From NCBI GenBank assembly GCA_013538855.1, contig JABXJS010000117.1:1-56799 (forward strand): DNA of 56,799 bases, in the 5' to 3' direction. The translations under genes were made by a program, and so were the position numbers. Position 1 is the stretch's first letter, and each line of letters starts with the position of its first letter. Positions 23,263 through 30,084 of this stretch are shown in pieces. The notes beneath the pieces are model-generated. The model had not been told where the DNA came from and made no database searches. It saw nothing but the letters and a program-made list of their open reading frames with translations. The DNA is from Herpetosiphonaceae bacterium. GTDB lineage: Bacteria > Chloroflexota > Chloroflexia > Chloroflexales > Herpetosiphonaceae.

Positions 23263-24231
23263 ATGAAAAACGTTGTTGTGATCACGACAGGTGGCACAAT
23301 TTCAACCAAACGGGGACCGCAGTTTAGCGGCGCAGTTCCTCTTTTAAAAGGTGATGATTTTCTCGCGATGTTGCCACGTGGTGAGTACAACGTCTCGTTT
23401 CACGATTTTACCAACCTGCCGAGCAGCCATATTACACCGGCGATGAGCCTGGATCTCGCGCAGCGTATCAGCGGCATGCTGCTTGGCGACGATGTTGATG
23501 GTGTGGTTGTGACTCATGGCACCGACACGCTTGAAGAGAGCACATACCTGTGTGATCTGGTGATCGAGTCGCCGAAGCCGGTCGTGTTCACTGGCTCGAT
23601 GCGCATTGCCACCGATGTGGGCTACGATGGCGTCTCGAACTTGATGGGCGCGATTCGTGCAGCGGCGGCGGAGCAGTGTCGCGACCTGGGGGTGCTGGTG
23701 GCCTTCAATGATCGGCTATTTGCGGCGAGCGCGGTGCAGAAGGTACACTCGCAGGCTGTCGATGCCTTCGACGCCCCTGGCATTGGCCCCCTCGGTATGC
23801 TCACCGGCAATACTGTGCGCGTGCACACGCGACCAGCGCAGCGTCAGTTTATTCCCTGCTCGCGGCTTGCCGAGCGCGTTGATCTCATTGTTGCAACGCA
23901 GGGCGCAGATGACCGCCAGCTGCGCGCCTCAATTGATACCAATGCCGCAGGCATCGTGATTGCTGCATTTGGCGGTGGGCGGGTGCCGCCATGGTGGCTG
24001 CCGACAATTCAGGAGGCGCTGACGCGGCGCATTCCTGTTGTTGTGACGACGCGCTGCCTGCAGGGCATCTGCTATGATGAGTACGGCTATGTTGGCGAGT
24101 ACCACGACCTCAAGCGGCTTGGCGTGCTATTCGCTCAAAATCTCTCGCCGGTGAAGGCGCGGATTAAGCTGATGGTGGCGCTCGGCAGCAATCCGCACCC
24201 GCAGGAGCTGCGCGAGTGGTTTGCTGAGTAA
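23263..24231 (+). CDS. L-asparaginase (bacterial type I/II fold)
   Basis: The 322-residue protein has both threonine motifs of the family: TTGGTI at residues 8-13 (nucleophile T12) and HGTDTLEE at 85-92 (T87, D88), plus TGSMRI and a Lys in AVQKVHSQ that completes the relay. It hydrolyses asparagine to aspartate and ammonia. There is no signal peptide, so it is cytoplasmic. It is a single gene with a strong promoter on one side and a hairpin shared with the convergent sigma factor gene on the other. Side activity on glutamine cannot be judged. Confidence 0.92.
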   Translation: MKNVVVITTGGTISTKRGPQFSGAVPLLKGDDFLAMLPRGEYNVSFHDFTNLPSSHITPAMSLDLAQRISGMLLGDDVDGVVVTHGTDTLEESTYLCDLVIESPKPVVFTGSMRIATDVGYDGVSNLMGAIRAAAAEQCRDLGVLVAFNDRLFAASAVQKVHSQAVDAFDAPGIGPLGMLTGNTVRVHTRPAQRQFIPCSRLAERVDLIVATQGADDRQLRASIDTNAAGIVIAAFGGGRVPPWWLPTIQEALTRRIPVVVTTRCLQGICYDEYGYVGEYHDLKRLGVLFAQNLSPVKARIKLMVALGSNPHPQELREWFAE

Positions 24232-24255
24232 CGCCGCATAGCAGCCTAAAGAGGC

Positions 24256-24285
24256 AACGGGATGGATCAGTTGATCCATCCCGTT
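24256..24285. terminator. bidirectional hairpin between asparaginase and sigma factor genes
   Basis: AACGGGATGGATCA (24256-24269) and TGATCCATCCCGTT (24272-24285) are exact reverse complements with a 2-nt centre. It lies 24 nt after the asparaginase stop and 43 nt after the sigma gene's 3' end. Confidence 0.7.
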
Positions 24286-24328
24286 CCTGTGTGCGGCTGA
24301 AGCTTGCCCACCCAGCCGATGCGGCGAC

Positions 24329-25366
24329 CTACTCTAGGTAGGCGCGGAGATGCTGGCCGACGTCGGGCTGGCGCAGGTGGCGCATGGCCTCGGCCTCGAT
24401 CTGGCGCGTGCGCTCGCGCGTGATGCCGAACTCGGCGCCAACTTCCTCGAGCGTGCGGCGCTTGCCATCGGAGAGGCCGTAGCGCATAGCCAAGATCTGG
24501 CGCTCGCGATCCGGCAGCTGTGACAGGGCATCGTGCAGCTCGTCGAGCAGCATGGTGCGCGTTGCTTGCTCGAGCGGTGCTTCAAGATTATCATCGGCCA
24601 AAAATTCGCCGACGCGGCCCTGCCCGTCCTTGCCCACAGGCTGCTCGAGCGAGATTGGCTGGACGGCGGCGTTGAGCATACGCTTAATCTTGCGCATGCT
24701 GACGCCGAGCGCGTCGGCCAGCTCCTCAGGTGTTGGCTCGCGCTGGAGCGCCTGCTCGAGCTGATAGGCGACCTTGCGCATCTGGGCGATGGATTCGCTG
24801 AGGTGCACCGGCAGCCGGATTGTGCGGCTCTGCTCGGCGATCGCCCGTGTGACCGCCTGGCGAATCCACCAGGTAGCGTAGGTTGAGAAGCGATTGCCTT
24901 TGCGGTAATCGAACTTCTCGACGGCGCGCATCAGACCAATGTTGCCCTCTTGGATCAAGTCCATAAAGGACATGTGGTTGCCGATGTACTTTTTGGCGAC
25001 ACTCACCACAAGGCGTAGGTTGGCCTGTGTGAGCCGACGACGAGCCTCTTCGCCCTGCTGCGCTTGGCGCACGAGGCGTGTGCGCTCGTCCCAGGGGAAG
25101 GTTTTATCGGAGTTGAGCAGCTGCTCGGCTTTACGCCCAGCCTCAATTGCCTTGGCTAGCTCGACCTCTTCCTCGGCTGTGAGCAGATTGACCTCGCCGA
25201 TCTCGCGCAGGTACATCTGCACAGAGTCCTCCAGCGTCTCGGCGTGAAGGGTTTTACGGCGGCGTGACGCCATATCTTCCTGCTCTTGCTCGCCGCCGAA
25301 CGTGTCGTTTGCCCACGCCGCATCGTACATAGTATCTCGACTCTGTATGTTTTGTTTTTTCATCAT
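24329..25366 (-). CDS. RNA polymerase sigma factor, primary-like (RpoD/SigA family)
   Basis: The 345-residue protein has a short region 1.2 ([21 protein letters not shown]), region 2 with [34 protein letters not shown] and [17 protein letters not shown] (-10 recognition and melting), region 3, and region 4 with [15 protein letters not shown] and the helix-turn-helix [20 protein letters not shown] (-35 recognition). It lacks a long N-terminal region 1.1, so it may be a compact SigA or a group 2 factor. The ribosome binding site is weak (GAGTTGATGC). The leader is about 210 nt, and a palindrome overlaps the promoter. Confidence 0.92.
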   Translation of the reverse strand: MMKKQNIQSRDTMYDAAWANDTFGGEQEQEDMASRRRKTLHAETLEDSVQMYLREIGEVNLLTAEEEVELAKAIEAGRKAEQLLNSDKTFPWDERTRLVRQAQQGEEARRRLTQANLRLVVSVAKKYIGNHMSFMDLIQEGNIGLMRAVEKFDYRKGNRFSTYATWWIRQAVTRAIAEQSRTIRLPVHLSESIAQMRKVAYQLEQALQREPTPEELADALGVSMRKIKRMLNAAVQPISLEQPVGKDGQGRVGEFLADDNLEAPLEQATRTMLLDELHDALSQLPDRERQILAMRYGLSDGKRRTLEEVGAEFGITRERTRQIEAEAMRHLRQPDVGQHLRAYLE

Positions 25367-25580
25367 GCATCAACTCGCAACCAGGCATGTGCCTGAACAA
25401 ACTCGTTCGTTTTCCGGCGTTGAGAACATAAACTTGACTTACTATGAAATATACGTGTTAAGTTCGTGAAGCGGATGTCTCATCGACGCATGTGGTAAGC
25501 AAGTTCTACGCCAGCACCGCGATACCCAGCAGATAAGTGTTTTGTTGCACTCCTTCTCCACGAGGCAACCCGTGGGCCTT

Positions 25581-25609
25581 AGTATAGCAGGTATATTGAT
25601 AACTATCAA
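25581..25609 (-). promoter_or_regulatory. promoter of the sigma factor gene with overlapping palindrome
   Basis: On the minus strand TTGATA (25609-25604) and TATACT (25586-25581, preceded by TGC) are 17 nt apart. The -35 hexamer is one half of the inverted repeat TTGATA-AC-TATCAA (25596-25609), so a dimeric repressor bound there would block the promoter. The transcript would have a leader of about 210 nt. Confidence 0.6.
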
Positions 25610-25770
25610 TACACGCGGAACATGTGTTCATGAATGTTCATAGGCGATTAACGTGCTAGGATGTGGAGTGGAGGTAGTCTTAAAGACTAGCCGCTTCGGT
25701 AGAGGTTGATGCAGCGCTTAGGTGTGAGTATGGGGGGAGCAGAAAAATTTACGAAGACTTAAGATACCTA

Positions 25771-25799
25771 TTGCAAACGCTAAACCCATCCGCTATAAT
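25771..25799 (+). promoter_or_regulatory. consensus-like promoter reading antisense into rpmB
   Basis: TTGCAA (25771-25776) and TATAAT (25794-25799) are 17 nt apart. Transcription would begin in the hairpin at 25800-25839 and run antisense through rpmB toward the Asp23-like gene at 26218. Confidence 0.55.
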
Positions 25800-25839
25800 G
25801 CGTTGCGGTCAACAGCCCAGGCTGTGGTGACCGCAACGC
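25800..25839. terminator. long hairpin at the 3' end of rpmB
   Basis: GCGTTGCGGTCA (25800-25811) pairs exactly with TGACCGCAACGC (25828-25839), and ACAGCC/GGCTGT can extend the stem inward. It lies 19 nt after the rpmB stop on the minus strand and has no clear U-tract. On the plus strand it would be the 5' end of the transcript from 25771-25799. Confidence 0.6.
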
Positions 25840-25858
25840 CAGCGGCAAAACCGAAGCA

Positions 25859-26041
25859 TTAGCGGTCTTTGTACATGGTACGCATGTAGCGTGTGCTGAC
25901 CTTCATGCGCTTCATTTGGCCATCGACTTCGACCCACGCCCACTGAATATTGGGCTTCCAAGAGCGCTTGGTGCGGTTCTTGGCGTGGCTCACGTTATTT
26001 CCAAATGAGCGCTTCTTGCCGGTCATCTGGCAAACAGCCAT
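25859..26041 (-). CDS. rpmB: 50S ribosomal protein L28
   Basis: The 60-residue basic protein matches L28: it starts [22 protein letters not shown]-like, continues with [18 protein letters not shown] and ends [10 protein letters not shown]. It is a large-subunit protein. TAGGAGG lies 10 nt before the ATG and is partly inside the palindrome CCTATAGCTATAGG. It is a single-gene unit with its own promoter (26104-26132) and a 3' hairpin, divergent from the Asp23-like gene. Confidence 0.93.
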   Translation of the reverse strand: MAVCQMTGKKRSFGNNVSHAKNRTKRSWKPNIQWAWVEVDGQMKRMKVSTRYMRTMYKDR

Positions 26042-26051
26042 CGGTATACCT

Positions 26052-26065
26052 CCTATAGCTATAGG
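26052..26065 (-). promoter_or_regulatory. palindrome covering the rpmB Shine-Dalgarno
   Basis: CCTATAGCTATAGG is an exact 14-bp palindrome whose last bases are the start of the AGGAGG ribosome binding site of rpmB. It could act as an operator or as a weak RNA hairpin limiting initiation. Confidence 0.4.
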
Positions 26066-26103
26066 TAGAATCCACGTTAAAAGTGGTAGTGCAAATGCAC
26101 CTG

Positions 26104-26132
26104 ACTATACCATAGGACGCGCATGCGAGCAA
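26104..26132 (-). promoter_or_regulatory. promoter of rpmB
   Basis: On the minus strand TTGCTC (26132-26127) and TATAGT (26109-26104) are 17 nt apart, with the start codon about 60 nt downstream. Confidence 0.6.
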
Positions 26133-26217
26133 GGTGTCTCGACGAGGGCTGATATACCACACCTGGATTGTGTGTATGGTCGGCAATTGCCTGCCATTTC
26201 TTTTTTAGGAGCAGACT

Positions 26218-26679
26218 GTGAACGGAAAAAATGTGCTGGCGAATGTTCGTCAGACAGCTGCGGGGCGGATAGAGGTCTCCTCTCGCGCCATCGCCACCAC
26301 AGTTGCACAGGCGGTTACCCGCTGCTATGGTGTGGTGGGCATGGCACCCAAAAATCTACGCGACAGTGTGGCCAATGTCCTGCGGCCAGAAGATCAATAT
26401 AAAGGCATCGATGTGCATATTAACGCCGAACAGGTGACGATTGACCTGTATGTGGTGATTGAGTATGGTACGCGAATTGCCACTGTTGCCCGTAATATTA
26501 TGGAGAATGTGCACTATGCAGTCGAGCAGGCCTTAGGCAAAACCTCGACCACGGTTAATGTGCATGTTCAGGCGCTACGCATTGAGAAAGTGGCCGATGC
26601 CGAGAGCCAAGGCGGCCGCTGGCGACGATTTGGTACGATGGGAGGCTTGCGTGGACAGCGCGACGAATCAACCAATTGA
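26218..26679 (+). CDS. Asp23/Gls24 family protein (DUF322)
   Basis: The 153-residue protein starts at a GTG preceded by TTAGGAGCAGACT. It has the Asp23 pattern: GRIEVSSRAIATTVAQAVTR near the start, GVVGMAPKN, then ITIDLYVVIEYG-like strands (VTIDLYVVIEYGTRI) and the NVHVQALRIE C-terminal strand. These proteins are often encoded just before a DhaL-type kinase gene, as here, and in Firmicutes are linked to the envelope and fatty acid metabolism. Its 3' end overlaps fakA by 29 bp, so the two are translationally coupled. Confidence 0.88.
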   Translation: MNGKNVLANVRQTAAGRIEVSSRAIATTVAQAVTRCYGVVGMAPKNLRDSVANVLRPEDQYKGIDVHINAEQVTIDLYVVIEYGTRIATVARNIMENVHYAVEQALGKTSTTVNVHVQALRIEKVADAESQGGRWRRFGTMGGLRGQRDESTN

Positions 26680-28288
26680 TGGACGAACGCTGCTGAATGC
26701 GTTTCAAGCGGCAGCGACATGGTTTGCGTCCAATGTTCAACATGTCAACGCGCTCAATGTCTTTCCTGTCCCCGACGGTGATACCGGTACCAATATGAAT
26801 CTGACGCTGCAGGCCGCGCTCAAGGACGTGCAGCCCGATGGCAACGCTGGCGTGGTGGCCGAGCGCGTCTACCGTGGTGCGCTGATGGGCGCACGTGGTA
26901 ACTCGGGCGTGATTCTCTCGCAGATTTTGCGCGGGCTGGCCCACGGCATGGCTGGTCAGGCCACAATTACGCCAACAACGCTGGTGAATGCCCTTGAGCA
27001 GGCCGCGCAGACCGCCTATAAAGCCGTGATCAAGCCGGTTGAAGGCACCATGCTCACCGTCATTCGCGAGACCAGCGAGACGGCGCGGGCGGCATTCCAT
27101 GCTGATATGAGCTGGGGCGATCTGCTGAGCGTTGTGCTGCAAGGTGCCCGCGACTCGGTCGATCGCACGCCAACCCTGATGAAGCTGCTGCGTGATGCTG
27201 GCGTTGTCGACTCAGGCGGTGAGGGTTTGTTCGTGCTGTTTGAAGGGGTGACCGCCTATGCGCGGGGCGAAGTGCTGGAGCAAAAGGCCAGCCCGAGCGA
27301 TACGTTTGCCATGGCCTTTGATGATGTGCACAGCGACGATGATTTTGGCTACTGCACCAACTTTATGATTGAGGGCAGCGCCATTCCCTACGAGCAGGTG
27401 CGCACAACCCTGGCCGATATGGGCACCTCGGTGGTTGCTGTTGGCGATGAAACATTGGTTAAGGTGCATCTGCACACGCTGCGGCCTGGCGATGCGCTGA
27501 ACTACGCCGTTCAGTGGGGCAGCCTGAGCGCAATTGAGATCACCAACATGGATAATCAGCGCCGTGACTTACACGCGGCCAGCGGGCAGGCCACAGCTGT
27601 GGCGGAGCCAGAGCCGCCGACCACCGAGGTCACCGATGTTGGCGTTGTTGCGGTGGTGCCCGGCGATGGCTTCCGGCGCATCTTCCGCTCCTTGAATGTT
27701 GGCGCAGTCGTTACCGGCGGCCAGACGATGAACCCCTCCATCCAAGATTTGGTTGAGGCGGTTCAGGCGCTGCCGCAAGATACGGTGGTGATCTTGCCCA
27801 ACAACAGCAATGTAATTCTGGCAGCGCAGCAGGCCGCCCAGCTGACCCAAAAACGTCTTTATGTGCTGCCAACCAAGACGGTGCCGCAGGGCATGGCCGC
27901 GATGTTCGCCTTCAACTATGCCCTCGATGTCGAGGCCAATGTCGAGGCGATGCAGCGGGCGATCAGCAGCGTCACAACTGCTGAGATCACCACCGCCGTG
28001 CGCGACGCCAATGTGAACGGTATTGATGTGCGCGATGGGCAGACCATCGGCCTACTCGATGGCACGCTGGTCGAATCCGCTGATGATCCCACAGCCGTAA
28101 TCGATCAGGTGCTTGAGCGCATGGAACTCGATGCGCATGAGATTATCACCATCTACTATGGTGAGCAGTGCTCTGAGGACCAAGCGCAGACGCTGGCAGA
28201 GCATATCGCCACGCTGTACCCCGAGATTGATGTTGAGGTGCAGAGCGGCGGACAACCATTTTATGATTACATTCTTTCGGCAGAGTAA
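26651..28288 (+). CDS. fakA: fatty acid kinase catalytic subunit FakA (DhaL/YloV family)
   Basis: The 545-residue protein has an N-terminal DhaL kinase domain (about 1-200) with NVFPVPDGDTGTNMNLTL, whose acidic residues bind Mg-ATP, and GALMGARGNSGVILSQILRG. The middle domain contains DDFGYCTNFMIEG, and the C-terminal DegV-like part carries VAVVPGDGFRRIF and NNSNVILAAQQA. It phosphorylates fatty acids presented by FakB, feeding acyl-phosphate to phospholipid synthesis. The GTG at 26651 is chosen because GGGAGGCTTGC precedes it and the protein then starts as in homologues. Two fakB genes follow directly. Confidence 0.92.
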   Translation: MDSATNQPIDGRTLLNAFQAAATWFASNVQHVNALNVFPVPDGDTGTNMNLTLQAALKDVQPDGNAGVVAERVYRGALMGARGNSGVILSQILRGLAHGMAGQATITPTTLVNALEQAAQTAYKAVIKPVEGTMLTVIRETSETARAAFHADMSWGDLLSVVLQGARDSVDRTPTLMKLLRDAGVVDSGGEGLFVLFEGVTAYARGEVLEQKASPSDTFAMAFDDVHSDDDFGYCTNFMIEGSAIPYEQVRTTLADMGTSVVAVGDETLVKVHLHTLRPGDALNYAVQWGSLSAIEITNMDNQRRDLHAASGQATAVAEPEPPTTEVTDVGVVAVVPGDGFRRIFRSLNVGAVVTGGQTMNPSIQDLVEAVQALPQDTVVILPNNSNVILAAQQAAQLTQKRLYVLPTKTVPQGMAAMFAFNYALDVEANVEAMQRAISSVTTAEITTAVRDANVNGIDVRDGQTIGLLDGTLVESADDPTAVIDQVLERMELDAHEIITIYYGEQCSEDQAQTLAEHIATLYPEIDVEVQSGGQPFYDYILSAE

Positions 28289-28320
28289 ATGCTGCCGAAG
28301 ATGAGGAGTTTTTGTTGGTT

Positions 28321-29169
28321 ATGGCACGCGTCAAAATAATGACTGATAGCACTGCTGATCTGCCTGCCGACTTAGTCCAAGAGCTGAATATCACCGTTGT
28401 GCCTAGCTATATCCACTTCGGTGATCAGACGTTCCGGGCGGGAGTCGATATTACCAATGAGCAGTTCTATCGGCGACTTGCTGAAGGAGGGCCGTACCCG
28501 TACACGTCATCGCCGCCTCCAAGTGTTTTTGAGCAGTACTATCGCCAGTTCTCGCGCGAATACGAGGGCGTTCTGTCGATTCATCTCTCGCATAAGTTCA
28601 GCAGCATCTTTAAGTCGGCGACCATGGCTCGCGACAAGCTGCCTGCTTCGCTGACGCGCGTTGAGGTTATCGATAGCACCTCCACGTCGCTGGGGCTGGG
28701 GTTGATTGTGCTGGCGGCGGCGCGTGCGGCTCAGGCGGGTGGTTCGGTTGAAGAGGTGCATCGGATTGTGATGCACATGATTCAGCACACGCATGTGGTG
28801 TTTTTTGTTGACTCGATCGAGTACCTGGAGCGCAGCGGGCGACTGTCGCAGGCGACGGCAATGCTTGGCTCAATGCAGCGGATCAAGCCGCTGTTGATTC
28901 TTGATGAAGGCGAGATTGTGCCGTATGATCGCACACGCACCCGTGCGAAGGCGATCGAGGGCCTGTTTACCTTTATCGAGGACTTTCCCAATGTTGAGCA
29001 GGTTGCGATTATGCATAGCACGACGCCCGACGATGTCGAGAAGCTGCTTGAGAAGATCGATCCGATTTTTCCGCGCGAGCGGGTGATGGTGGCTGAGTAT
29101 GGGCCGACCCTAGGCGTACACCTTGGCCCTAATACCATGGGCGTGGCTGTCTATGAAGGCTATGAATAA
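28321..29169 (+). CDS. fakB: fatty-acid-binding DegV protein (FakB type), copy 1
   Basis: The 282-residue protein is a DegV-fold fatty acid carrier. It starts ARVKIMTDSTADLPADLV (DSTADL is the family hallmark), has IHLSHKFSSIFKSA and EVIDSTSTSLGLGL, a YLERSGRLSQ loop and a C-terminal GPTLGVHLGPNTMGVA. FakB holds a fatty acid so that FakA can phosphorylate it. Starts at 28312 and 28315 (TTG) are possible because AGGAG lies close to them; the ATG at 28321 gives the usual N-terminus. It lies 32 bp after fakA and 9 bp before copy 2. Confidence 0.9.
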   Translation: MARVKIMTDSTADLPADLVQELNITVVPSYIHFGDQTFRAGVDITNEQFYRRLAEGGPYPYTSSPPPSVFEQYYRQFSREYEGVLSIHLSHKFSSIFKSATMARDKLPASLTRVEVIDSTSTSLGLGLIVLAAARAAQAGGSVEEVHRIVMHMIQHTHVVFFVDSIEYLERSGRLSQATAMLGSMQRIKPLLILDEGEIVPYDRTRTRAKAIEGLFTFIEDFPNVEQVAIMHSTTPDDVEKLLEKIDPIFPRERVMVAEYGPTLGVHLGPNTMGVAVYEGYE

Positions 29170-29178
29170 GGAGGCTTT

Positions 29179-30015
29179 GTGACTATTCTTGTAACTGATA
29201 GCACCGCTGATATTCCGTCGGTGCTGGCGAAGTCGTTGGACATCCATGTTATTCCACTAACAGTGAACTTTGGTACGCAGTCGTTTGCTGATGGTGTCGA
29301 GATTACCAACGATCAGTTTTATAGTAAACTAGCCAGCTCCGATGCGCTGCCCACCACCTCGCAGCCAGCGGTCGGAGCCTTCAAGGAGCTGTACGAGCGC
29401 TTGGGCGCCAACGGCGAGCCGATTGTGTCCATCCACATCGCCGGTGAGCTGAGCGGCACGATTCGCTCGGCGCAGCAGGCCGCTGCGCTGCTGCCGGATC
29501 AGGATATTCGCATCATCGACTCGCGCAGCACCACGATGTCGCTTGGCTGGCCGACGGTGCTCGCAGCGCGCGCAGCCAAAGCAGGCAAGCCAGTCGATGA
29601 AATCGAGGCGCTGGTGCACGATACGATCGGCCGCACGCGCCTGCTGGCCATGCTCGACACGCTGCGCTACCTGGAGAAAGGCGGCCGCATTGGCCGCACG
29701 CGCGCGCTGCTCGGGACACTGCTGAGCGTTAAGCCGATCATTGATGTGCGCGACGGCGAGATCTTTCCTTTCGAGCAGGTGCGCACCAAGAAGAAGGCGC
29801 TGGCGCGCTTGATCGCGGTGGCCGAGGAGCTTGGCCCGTTCGATGAGCTGTGTGTGCTGCACTCGCGCTCCGAAGATGAGGCGCGCGCCCTGGCTCAGCA
29901 GCTCAGCCACATCCAGCCGGTCGATCAGATCGTCATCGCTGAGATTGGCGCGGTGGTGGGCACACATGTTGGCCCTGGCGCGCTTGGGTTCACAGGAGTG
30001 CAGAAGAAAGCGTAG
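29179..30015 (+). CDS. fakB: fatty-acid-binding DegV protein (FakB type), copy 2
   Basis: The 278-residue paralogue starts at a GTG with AAGGAGGCTTT before it. It shows TDSTADIPSVLAKSL, SIHIAGELSGTIRSAQQ, RIIDSRSTTMSLGW, YLEKGGRIGRT and AVVGTHVGPGALGFTG. The binding-pocket segments differ from copy 1 throughout, as expected if the two carriers prefer different fatty acids (known for FakB1 and FakB2 in Staphylococcus). It is the last gene of the Asp23-fakA-fakB-fakB operon and is followed by a terminator. Confidence 0.9.
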   Translation: MTILVTDSTADIPSVLAKSLDIHVIPLTVNFGTQSFADGVEITNDQFYSKLASSDALPTTSQPAVGAFKELYERLGANGEPIVSIHIAGELSGTIRSAQQAAALLPDQDIRIIDSRSTTMSLGWPTVLAARAAKAGKPVDEIEALVHDTIGRTRLLAMLDTLRYLEKGGRIGRTRALLGTLLSVKPIIDVRDGEIFPFEQVRTKKKALARLIAVAEELGPFDELCVLHSRSEDEARALAQQLSHIQPVDQIVIAEIGAVVGTHVGPGALGFTGVQKKA

Positions 30016-30038
30016 CGCTGCTAGCACGCAGACGCAGC

Positions 30039-30070
30039 AGGCGAGGTCGCAACGGGCCTCGCCTTTCTTC
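30039..30070 (+). terminator. intrinsic terminator after the fak operon
   Basis: AGGCGAGG (30039-30046) pairs with CCTCGCCT (30057-30064) around a 10-nt loop, followed by TTCTTC. It lies 23 nt after the second fakB stop. Confidence 0.75.
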
Positions 30071-30084
30071 ATCTGAGGTCTTGG

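Larger units (their letters stand above)
25367..25858. other. regulatory intergenic stretch between sigma factor and rpmB genes
   Basis: This 492-bp gap holds the sigma gene's leader and promoter (25581-25609, minus), small palindromes CAGGCA/TGCCTG (25384-25397) and AGTCTT/AAGACT (25676-25688), a plus-strand promoter (25771-25799) and the rpmB terminator hairpin (25800-25839). No protein-coding gene or recognisable structured RNA family was identified, but an unannotated small RNA could fit in 25610-25800. Confidence 0.5.

Noticed and set aside
25367-25858. tRNA, 6S RNA or other known structured RNA in the sigma-rpmB gap
   Set aside because: No cloverleaf, CCA end or familiar conserved loop could be recognised by eye; a covariance-model search would be needed to settle it.
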